Source: Rhizobium sp. Q54 (GTDB lineage Bacteria > Pseudomonadota > Alphaproteobacteria > Rickettsiales > UBA1997). From it: DNA of 30,925 nt. A program made the position numbers and the translations under genes. The DNA lies in NCBI GenBank assembly GCA_945865745.1, contig CAMBFP010000001.1, positions 1 through 30,925 of the forward strand, written 5' to 3'. This document shows positions 1-8,000 of the stretch, in pieces. The notes below the pieces were generated by a model. The model did not search any database, was not told the DNA's origin, and was given only the letters and a program-made list of their open reading frames with translations. The number at the start of each line of letters is the position of its first letter. Position 1 is the stretch's first letter.

Positions 1-17
1 GGGGAAGTTTACTTAGC

Positions 18-263
18 TTAGATTTTGTGAAATTCTTTAATGCTTCTAATTATGCCGCTGTAGTGTTTGGGCAGTTCTGATTTTTCTAAAATCCAGTCGT
101 AAATTTTTACGTCATCCTCTTCTAGGAATTTTCCGAAGAGTTCTAGGTCGTTGATTTTACCTAACTCAGATTTAGCAAACTCTCCAACTAGAAAATCAGT
201 TTCTTTACAGCCGCGGTGGACTGAGCGGTAGAGTAATTGTTTGATTAAGTTCTCGTTACTCAT
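18..263 (-). CDS. sdhE: SdhE/CptB-family FAD assembly factor
   Basis: An 81-residue protein of the SdhE (DUF339/YgfY/CptB) family. These small helical proteins help attach FAD covalently to the flavoprotein subunit of succinate dehydrogenase in the cytoplasm. The diagnostic N-terminal motif is visible: LLYRSVHRGCKETDFLVGEF at about residues 11-28, matching the family RS.RG..E.D..LG.F pattern. A C-terminal segment (DDVKIYDWILEK) matches the usual acidic D..LYDWI motif. Length is typical of the family. Its ATG lies inside the last codons of the upstream HIT gene (8-base overlap), so the two are probably cotranscribed and translationally coupled. Family assignment is firm; the role is inferred from the family. 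Confidence 0.9.
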   Translation of the reverse strand: MSNENLIKQLLYRSVHRGCKETDFLVGEFAKSELGKINDLELFGKFLEEDDVKIYDWILEKSELPKHYSGIIRSIKEFHKI

Positions 264-663
264 TTGGTAAAAGTGATTTTAGTTTTTGAATCAAAGCCTC
301 TGCTTCGTTTGCTGTGTAAGGCTTTGCCGGCGCATTTCCCCAAACTGGCTTTGGAAAAGTTGCGTCATTTTTTTTGCGGCCAATGACGTGAATATGAAGT
401 TGCGAGACGACATTTCCGAGGGCGGCAATATTTAATTTTTCGACGTTAAATTCTTTTTTCAAAATTTCGGCGACAAAATTTATTTCGCGTAAAACTTGAG
501 TTTGTTCGGCAAAAGACAAATCGGTAAGCTCAATTAAATCAGGTTTTCTTGGCACTAAAATTAGCCAGAGATAATTCGCGTCATTCATCAAGAGCGCAGA
601 AGAAAGCGTCAAGTTGCAAATGAAATGAGTGTCAGACTTTAATTGCGAATGAAGTGCAAACAT
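256..663 (-). CDS. HIT (histidine triad) family nucleotide-binding protein
   Basis: A 135-residue HIT-domain protein, probably a cytoplasmic nucleoside phosphate hydrolase or transferase of unknown substrate. The signature QLHIHVIGR sits at residues 88-96, preceded by N84 of the conserved N..SQLH stretch. The first position of the triad is Gln rather than His. The LILVPRK strand (residues 35-40) and the N-terminal half also fit the HIT fold. The length is that of a single-domain HIT protein. It is the first gene of a two-gene minus-strand unit with sdhE and diverges from recN across only 39 bases. The fold is firm; the substrate cannot be told from sequence. Confidence 0.9.
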   Translation of the reverse strand: MFALHSQLKSDTHFICNLTLSSALLMNDANYLWLILVPRKPDLIELTDLSFAEQTQVLREINFVAEILKKEFNVEKLNIAALGNVVSQLHIHVIGRKKNDATFPKPVWGNAPAKPYTANEAEALIQKLKSLLPNE

Positions 664-702
664 GAATTTAGATTTTAAATTTTAGATTTATCTCTGTCGA
701 CG
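664..702. promoter_or_regulatory. Short divergent intergenic region between the HIT gene and recN
   Basis: These 39 bases separate two divergent genes, so promoters for both directions, if local, must overlap here or lie in the opposite coding region. The stretch is almost pure A/T and contains a 9-bp direct repeat, TTTAGATTT, at 667-675 and 681-689. No convincing -35/-10 pair and no Shine-Dalgarno sequence before recN could be picked out. The regulatory role is inferred from position only. Confidence 0.35.
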
Positions 703-2397
703 ATGCTTAACTCTCTCTCAATTCACAATATTGTTCTAATCGACAAAGCGGAAATTACCCTCTCATCTGGTCTGTGCATTTTAAGTGGCGAGACAGGTTC
801 TGGGAAGTCGATTTTGCTTGATGCTCTTGGCTTGGCCATTGGTTTTAGAGCTAATTTTCGCTTGATTGGTTCGGATGAAAATAAGGCGCAAGTTGCGGCA
901 GAATTCGACATTTCAAAAAATGAAATCTGCAAAAACTTTCTTAGAGAAAATGATTTGCTTGATGCTGAGAGCCCAGACCATTTAAGGATCCGCAGAGCAA
1001 TTAACGAAAATTCAGTTAATAAAATTTTTGTAAATGACATTGCGATTGGGGTAAATCTTTTGGCAAAAGTTGGCGAGACTTTGGTGGAGATTCACGGTCA
1101 GCACGATCAGCGCGGTCTTCTTAATCCAAGCGCTCACCTAAACATTCTGGATGAGTTCGCTGGCAACGGAAATCTACTAAAAAATCTCAAGAAAATTTAC
1201 GAAAATTTACGCGAAGTTGAGAAGAAAATTTTCGAGATTCTAGCAAAAAAAGAAGCGGCGGAAAGAGAAAAAGATTACCTTACTCATGTGGTACAAGAGC
1301 TTGAATCTGCTGATCTTAAGGCGGATGAAGAAAATGAATTAATTTCCAAAAAAGATTTTTTAATCAGCAAAGAAAAGATTTTAAATTTCTCCAGTGAATT
1401 AAAATTACATTTGCTTGAGGCCAACTCACAGCTGATTTTGGCGCAAAAAATTCTAATCAGAAATCAACATTTTGGCGAAGATTTTGAAGGTTTAAGTGAA
1501 AAAATTGACCGACAAAATGACGAGCTAGATTCAGCAATTTCAGGTATCCAAGATCTGGTCAGAAAAATTTCTGCTGACGAAAATAATCTCGATGAAATTG
1601 AGGAGAGGCTTTTTTTTATTCGTTCTCTGGCGAGAAAATTCAATGTTTCAATCGACTTATTGCCGCAAATAATTCTCGACGCGCAAAAGAAATTAAAGCT
1701 ACTTTCAAATGAAGAGGAGGCATCTTACGAGCTTGAGAATCAACGTTTAACACTAAATAAAGATTACAGAAAAATTGCTGAAGAAATTTCGCAGCGCCGA
1801 AAAGAATCAGCGAAAATTTTGTCAGAAAAAGTTGAGGCGGAATTGAAGTTTTTGAAAATGGGGGAGGTGAAATTTTTGGTGGATGTGACCCCGGAAAACC
1901 CTCGACAGCTTCAGGGCGATGTTCTTTGCAACGAGCCTGTTGAATTCTATTCTCCGACCGGTTACGACCGTGTTCGCTTCACCGCTTCTCTCAACAAAAA
2001 CTCCTTCGACGACATTTCTAAAATTGCTTCTGGCGGTGAACTTTCTCGCTTCATGCTTGCGCTCAAAGTTGCACTACTTGATGTAAAATCAGTGCCAACA
2101 ATGATCTTTGATGAAATTGATTCTGGAATTGGTGGAAGCACAGCTGACGCGGTGGGAAAGCGCCTAAAAGCCCTGTCAGAAAAATTACAAATTCTAGTTG
2201 TGACGCATCAGCCGCAAATTGCTGCCAAGGCGAATACTCACTTCAAGATCAGTAAAATTATTTCTGACAATAAAGCAAAAACCAAAATTAAAAAGCTCGA
2301 CAAACAAGATCGCGAACAAGAAATTGCGCGCATGCTATCGGGCGAAGAAATCAGCTTGGAAGCGGTTTCGGCGGCTAAAAGTTTAATCGAAAATTAA
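703..2397 (+). CDS. recN: DNA repair protein RecN
   Basis: A 564-residue SMC-like ATPase used in double-strand break repair. The Walker A motif GETGSGKS is at residues 29-36. A long charged coiled-coil arm spans about residues 150-390. The ABC signature SGGELSRFMLALK and Walker B with D-loop (TMIFDEIDSGIGG) are near the C-terminus, followed by the H-loop in VVTHQPQIAA. All motifs are intact and the length is normal. The chosen ATG begins the conserved MLNSLSIHNIVLI strand, although no clear Shine-Dalgarno precedes it. The stop codon shares its last base with the virD4 start (TAATG), so the two genes are likely coupled. Confidence 0.96.
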   Translation: MLNSLSIHNIVLIDKAEITLSSGLCILSGETGSGKSILLDALGLAIGFRANFRLIGSDENKAQVAAEFDISKNEICKNFLRENDLLDAESPDHLRIRRAINENSVNKIFVNDIAIGVNLLAKVGETLVEIHGQHDQRGLLNPSAHLNILDEFAGNGNLLKNLKKIYENLREVEKKIFEILAKKEAAEREKDYLTHVVQELESADLKADEENELISKKDFLISKEKILNFSSELKLHLLEANSQLILAQKILIRNQHFGEDFEGLSEKIDRQNDELDSAISGIQDLVRKISADENNLDEIEERLFFIRSLARKFNVSIDLLPQIILDAQKKLKLLSNEEEASYELENQRLTLNKDYRKIAEEISQRRKESAKILSEKVEAELKFLKMGEVKFLVDVTPENPRQLQGDVLCNEPVEFYSPTGYDRVRFTASLNKNSFDDISKIASGGELSRFMLALKVALLDVKSVPTMIFDEIDSGIGGSTADAVGKRLKALSEKLQILVVTHQPQIAAKANTHFKISKIISDNKAKTKIKKLDKQDREQEIARMLSGEEISLEAVSAAKSLIEN

Positions 2398-4226
2398 TGT
2401 CCACAACAAGCGACGATTCATTTATAAGACACCTACGAAACTTTGTGATCATCAGTTTTTTGATCTTCTTCGTTTTTGCTGCTTGTTTTTACATCACCGG
2501 AACTCTCGTTATTTTTACCGTTACCGGCAAGTGGGATATCATCAAATCCTACCTCAATCTGCCCCTTCTTAAGCAGTTCATTTACATCTACGATACCCTC
2601 GCCGCTTATTGGAAATTTTATTTTAATAACTATTCGAAGATCACATCTACAAGCTATAACGGCTTTGTGTGGAAATTATGGGTCACTACAATTTTACCTT
2701 ACCTCATTCTTCTTGGTTTGGGTTGGACATTCCGCGCACCAATAATTGATTGGCGCCCTTTTAAGGCCGTGGAATCGATTCACGGAAATGCGCATTGGGC
2801 GACTAAAAAGGAAATCAAAAAGATGGGAATGCGCGCCAAGCATGGTGTTTTGATGGGCAAAATTTCGGGTAAATTTTTGATTGCCGATGGTTTCCAACAT
2901 ATCCTTCTTTTTGCTCCGACTGGTTCGGGTAAAGGTGTGGGTTTCGTAATTCCGAATCTTTTGTTTTGGGAGCAGTCGGTTATTGTGCATGACATCAAAC
3001 TGGAAAACTACGAACTAACCTCTGGCTGGCGTCGTAAGCATCTAAAGCAGAAAGTGGTTTTGTGGAATCCGGCAGATCCCGACGGAATTTCGCATTGCTA
3101 TAACCCGATGGATTGGATTAGTAACAAACCCGGTCAAATGGTTGATGACGTGCAAAAAATCTGTAATTTTCTTCTGCCAGAACAAGAATTTTGGCAGAAC
3201 GAAGCGCGCGCTTTATTGACGGGAATTATGCTTTACCTAGTTGTCGCTGAAGACAAGCCGGCAAGCCTTGGTGAGGTGGTAAGAACGCTGAGAAATGATG
3301 ACGTGGTTTACAATCTTGCTGTTATTCTCGACACGATGGGCAAAAAAATTCACCCGGTTTCTTACATGAATATCGCTTCTTATTTGCAGAAGCCAGACAA
3401 GGAGCGTGGCTCAGTAACATCCACAGCCAACTCATCTCTCGAATTATGGTCGAATCCTTTGATCGATACTACAACCGCGACTTCGGATTTTAATTTACAC
3501 GAGTTTAAACTTTCCCCACATACTTGTTACGTTGGCTTAACACCAGACAACATCACGCGTCTTAAGCCTTTAGTAAGCATGTTTTATCAGCAATGTGCGG
3601 CATTTTTTACTGCTCACACTCCGCGTCCTAATGAGAAATTTGGCGTTCTAATGCTGATGGATGAATTCCCAACCCTAGGAAAGCTAGAGCAGTTTCAAGC
3701 AGGTATTGCCTACTTCCGTGGATATAGAGTTCGTTTGTTTTTAATTATTCAAGATACCGAGCAGCTCAAAGGAATTTATGAAGAAAGTGGAATGAACTCA
3801 TTCCTTTCAAACTCAACTTACCGAATAACTTTCGCCGCGAATAACATGGAAACAGCGAATTTAATTTCACAACTTCTCGGCAATAAAACCGCAACACAGT
3901 TTTCTTACAACAAGCCGAAATATCTCGATCTCAATCCGGGCGCACGTTCGTTAAACGTTTCAGATGTTCAGCGCGCATTACTTTTGCCACAGGAAGTTAT
4001 TCAAATGCCTCGTGAAGACCAGATTATTTTGATTGAATCTCAGCCGCCAATTCGTGCAAAAAAAATTATTTATTTCAAAGAAAAGATCTTCAACAAGAGG
4101 CTTTTGAAAAAAACTAAAATTCCAGTGCAAGCGCCCTACATGCCTGATCGTGGCAAGTCGAAGAAAGAAAAAGAAGAGGAAGAAAAAGCAAAAACAGAAG
4201 GCTCAATCGAAGGAGAAAAAGCGTGA
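2397..4226 (+). CDS. virD4: Type IV secretion system coupling ATPase VirD4
   Basis: A 609-residue VirD4/TraG-family coupling protein, the inner-membrane ATPase that recruits substrates to a type IV secretion machine. Two N-terminal membrane segments (about residues 16-42 and 93-111) precede the cytoplasmic domain. Walker A is PTGSGKG (K179) and Walker B is LMLMDEFPTLG (D422, E423). The DEFPTLGK and QD..QL stretches are characteristic of the family. The C-terminal tail, about 25 residues rich in Lys and Glu, is low complexity. The gene sits alone between recN and aroE with no virB gene nearby, unlike the virB8-virB9-virB10-virB11-virD4 order usual in Rickettsiales. It overlaps recN by 1 base and aroE by 4. 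Confidence 0.95.
   Translation: MSTTSDDSFIRHLRNFVIISFLIFFVFAACFYITGTLVIFTVTGKWDIIKSYLNLPLLKQFIYIYDTLAAYWKFYFNNYSKITSTSYNGFVWKLWVTTILPYLILLGLGWTFRAPIIDWRPFKAVESIHGNAHWATKKEIKKMGMRAKHGVLMGKISGKFLIADGFQHILLFAPTGSGKGVGFVIPNLLFWEQSVIVHDIKLENYELTSGWRRKHLKQKVVLWNPADPDGISHCYNPMDWISNKPGQMVDDVQKICNFLLPEQEFWQNEARALLTGIMLYLVVAEDKPASLGEVVRTLRNDDVVYNLAVILDTMGKKIHPVSYMNIASYLQKPDKERGSVTSTANSSLELWSNPLIDTTTATSDFNLHEFKLSPHTCYVGLTPDNITRLKPLVSMFYQQCAAFFTAHTPRPNEKFGVLMLMDEFPTLGKLEQFQAGIAYFRGYRVRLFLIIQDTEQLKGIYEESGMNSFLSNSTYRITFAANNMETANLISQLLGNKTATQFSYNKPKYLDLNPGARSLNVSDVQRALLLPQEVIQMPREDQIILIESQPPIRAKKIIYFKEKIFNKRLLKKTKIPVQAPYMPDRGKSKKEKEEEEKAKTEGSIEGEKA
4210..4215 (+). promoter_or_regulatory. Ribosome binding site for aroE
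   Basis: AAGGAG lies 7 bases before the GTG of aroE, inside the end of virD4. It is one of the few strong Shine-Dalgarno sequences in this window and supports choosing the GTG at 4223, which overlaps the virD4 stop as GTGA. Confidence 0.75.
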
Positions 4227-5032
4227 TTAAGGCCGCAGTAATCGGCGATCCAATTTCGCACTCACTCTCGCCAAAAATTCACAATTTTTTTTTACAGCAG
4301 CTTGAAATTACAGGAAGTTACGAAGCAATTCGCGTGCAAAAAGATGAATTGCGCGAAGCAGTGCAAAAGCTTGTAGATCAAGGTTTTGCAGGTTTTAATG
4401 TTACCCTTCCTCACAAGGAAAAAATTTTTGAAATTTGCGACGAGTTTGATGAAACTGCGCAACTAACTGGCGCGGTAAATACCGTTGTGATTACTGCAGA
4501 AAAAAAATTGCGCGGGTTCAATTCAGATGTTTTCGGGTTCTTACAAAATCTAAAAAATTCGCAGCCAGATTTTGATTTACGTGGAAAAAATATTTTTGTT
4601 ATCGGCGCTGGCGGAGCTGCACGAGCGGTGGTTTACGGACTTCTTAAATCTGGTGTAAAAAAAATTTATTTAACCAATCGTACTGAAAAAAATTTCGCTG
4701 ATGTTGAATTTTTAAGCCGAAAAAATTTCGAAGAAAAACTCGGTGAATGTGATTTGCTCGTGAACGCGACTTCGCTTGGAATGGCCAGAGAAATAAATGA
4801 GCAAGAGGCTATGAATCTCGATCTAAAGAACTTAAAACATTCCGCGATCGTCTATGACATAGTTTACAAGCCGCTGAAAACCGAACTGCTAAAATCCGCT
4901 GAACTGCGTGGAAATAAAATTGTAACTGGAATTGGCATGCTCGTTGAACAAGCGCTGGTAGGCTTCGAAGCATGGTTTGGAAAAAAGCCTAAGCCGAGTG
5001 AAGAATTGATGAAAAAGTTGTTAGATTATTGA
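4223..5032 (+). CDS. aroE: Shikimate dehydrogenase (NADP+)
   Basis: A 269-residue AroE that reduces 3-dehydroshikimate to shikimate in the chorismate pathway. The shikimate-binding SHSLSP motif is at residues 12-17. The catalytic Lys is K65 in FNVTLPHKEK, and the partner Asp is D102 in GFNSDVFGF. The NADP-binding loop GAGGAA is at 128-133, and the family C-terminal motif GIGMLVEQA is present. Length is normal. Translation starts at GTG with a good Shine-Dalgarno and a 4-base overlap with virD4. A run of nine T at about 4285-4293 inside the gene is a possible slippage site, but the frame is intact. The giant gene begins 65 bases downstream. Confidence 0.95.
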   Translation: MIKAAVIGDPISHSLSPKIHNFFLQQLEITGSYEAIRVQKDELREAVQKLVDQGFAGFNVTLPHKEKIFEICDEFDETAQLTGAVNTVVITAEKKLRGFNSDVFGFLQNLKNSQPDFDLRGKNIFVIGAGGAARAVVYGLLKSGVKKIYLTNRTEKNFADVEFLSRKNFEEKLGECDLLVNATSLGMAREINEQEAMNLDLKNLKHSAIVYDIVYKPLKTELLKSAELRGNKIVTGIGMLVEQALVGFEAWFGKKPKPSEELMKKLLDY

Positions 5033-5097
5033 AGCTCTAACTCTAGTTTAATTTTTAATTAAGGTAAAAATTCAAAATTCTAAAATTCAAAAGTTAA

Positions 5098-8000
5098 GTG
5101 GAAGAAAGACTCTACGCAAAATTAAAAGCGACTATTGAGAAAGTAATCTTGGATGAAAAAGATCCCGCTCCAGCTTTGTTGTCGGCGCTCTATTGTCGTG
5201 TTTACGCTTATAGTTATGATGATGTAAGACTTGATAGAGATGTGCATGAAGCGATGATTCTTGCCGCTTCATCCGCAGTTGTCCCTGATGATCGTTCTGA
5301 AAAATTTAAACAGTTAGTTTCTGATGCTGCTTATGTTGTTTCGACTGAGAATCCAGAGGGCAAGAATTCTCAGCTAAAATCGATCAAAGATTCTTTAGCT
5401 AAAATAGTTGAGAAATTGCAGGAGTCGTCAAAAAAAGATTTTGCATCTGTTATCTCAGCTCTTCTTAGCTTTACAGGAGATGATTTAAAGATCTTCTCAA
5501 GTCTAAAAGATATTGTCAGCAAGGAAAGGACTGCACTTAGATTTGAAATGGCTGTCAAGGAAAGACAGGCTAACCCACAAGAAAGAGTGAATTTTCGTAG
5601 CGCGTTACTTGACGAAGTTTCTCAATATGATCGAGGCGTTAGGGAAAGGATGAGTAGACAACAGAAACAGGATGCTACTGAGTTTCTTGTTCCTTTGTTT
5701 GAAGCTTTGTACGGCGATTCACCTTTGGTTGGTGAGAGTAAAATAAATCCAACAGATCAATCAAAATATAAGCCATCAACTACTGCTTTTGATTCTAGGG
5801 CAATTTCTCTCGAGATCACTTCGCCGCCGCCGGGTATATCGGTTATAAAAACCTCTGATTTATTGAGATTGCATTGCGCAGAACAGAGTATTGACCAACT
5901 GAATTTTTCTCATTTTACAGGGGATGAAGAGGCATCAGATAAAGGAACAAAACAACTTTCTTACAAGGTGGCTGATCCTAGCAAGGATCTAATGGTAACG
6001 TTTAATAGATTCGCCTATTCAAGAGAAAAGGGGGGCAAAAAAAAATCGGATGGAATAGATCTGAATACTATCTCTTTGCCTGTTTTAGGTTCTGAAGACT
6101 CGCAAGAATATGAAGCGACAGCTTTCATTGTTCACTTAGGAGAAAAGATTGGTTCAGGAAATTACCATTCTTACATCAAAGAGGATGACGGACAATGGTA
6201 TTGCTACGATGATGATAAAAGAAGCGAAGTATCAGAAGAAGATTTGCAGAAATCTAAGGCTCAAGCCTATGCGGTAAAATATTCTCCGACAGACAAATTA
6301 AAACTCCCATCTCGGCAATCTGGCACCGGAAATACTGGTAACTCATGTTACCTAAATGCTGCTTTTGCTTTTGCGCTTTCTTTCGCTTCTTTGCACAAGA
6401 AAGAGCAGGATTTAGTTTTAGATTTGGCGCCGATTTCAGAGGAAGAAAAAGATTTGTTAGGTCTTAATCCCATGCCAAGAGCGCTAGCTTCTGGTTTAGA
6501 AGCAGAAGAAATTAAGGTGGTAGGTGGTGATCCAGTTCTGAGAAAAGTGCCGCTGGATAGAGAAGCAAAAAAAGAGACTAATGAAGAGGAAAGAAGAAAA
6601 AGAAAAGAAACAAGAAGTAAGCAATTAGAGGAAATTTTTGAGAAAACTAAAGGTTCTCTTTCGGGGCATTATTCTCTGGCATTTGAAGCAAAAGCACAGC
6701 AGAAAAGTTTTGTAGAAAGGGCTAAAAAAATAACTACTCAAGAAGAAATTAAGGCAGCAATAACCGAGATATGTGGTCTGTATCGAGATTCTAAAATTGC
6801 CAATGGAGGCTATCGAGATGAGTTGTTAAAATGTTTTTCTGCTCTTGTTGGTAACCTTCCTGAGAAGTTTCAAACCCAGGATATTTTTTTTCAGTTGGTT
6901 TCTGATGTAGAGAATTTAGTTCTCGACCCAGACCCAGACTTAGACTTAGAGCCAAAAGAAAAAAGAATCATAGAAACGCTTAGAGCTAATATTTATCAGG
7001 CCTTGTTCCAATCTTTTCCTAAGGAAGATCTTGGTGATGGCTTAGCCTCTTTAGATGATTACGATTCTAATTCTGATTACTTAGAAAGAGTCATCGCCTC
7101 GATTGAATCGATGAAGTTTATTCCGCGAGAAAAGACAGCAGAGGAGCGGAAGGCAGAGAGTAAAGCTGAAGAAGGTGATGAAAAAAAAGAAGAAGAGATC
7201 TCTGTCGAATTAAAGCATTACAGATCGCTGTGTCTTAAAAATGTTCTTGATATTCGTTATTGGAAAGGTGGCTCTCATAAGTTATCAGCGGCAGATCTTA
7301 AAAAAGTTACCGGATTTATCGCTAAGCATCATTTAACTTCGGATGAAGTTGCTGAATTGCTGGGTAGCTGCGAAATTAATCTTGCTGATTCAGCGGTTAA
7401 AGCAGAGCTGATTAATCTTTACAAGACCAACCTTATTAATGATCTCAAGGGGATAAATTGGTATGACGAAGAAGAGACTGATAAGATAGTAAAGCCAGTT
7501 AATTATGATGGTTGGGAGGCTGGTAAGATCGAAATTAAAACCTGTGGTGAATTTGCAATAACTGAAGGTTTTGCAAATCTGACACCTTCTTCCACGGGGG
7601 ACATTGCCTCATTGATGAGTGCTTTGGCGGCAAAGAAAAAAGAAATTTACGACAGAGAGTTGCGCAAGAAGGTTTTATACTGTTTGTATGAAGTGGTTAG
7701 AGAGCAGTATGAGTACACTGTTGTAAGCCGAACCCACCTAACCAAGGGTGGCAATGAAACTTCTTCTTCTAGTGCAGCAGAAGCTACTAGAGCCTTCCCA
7801 AAATTGCTCGCAGAGCTTAAGCAACTTATCGCAAAAGAAGATGGAGACTTTAAAGAGACAAAAGAATTATTAGAAAAATTTCCATTTCTACAGTCCGTTA
7901 AATTACTCGATGCAAGTGGAGGAAGTAAGCTCTACGCCGCTCTAAGAGCAGTGTCGAAAAACGTTACTTATAACGGAGGCAGAACAATAAATGCAGTTGG

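Noticed and set aside
2476..2745. 89-codon plus-strand frame inside virD4
   Set aside because: It is a shifted reading of the virD4 membrane region, whose product is clearly real in the other frame.
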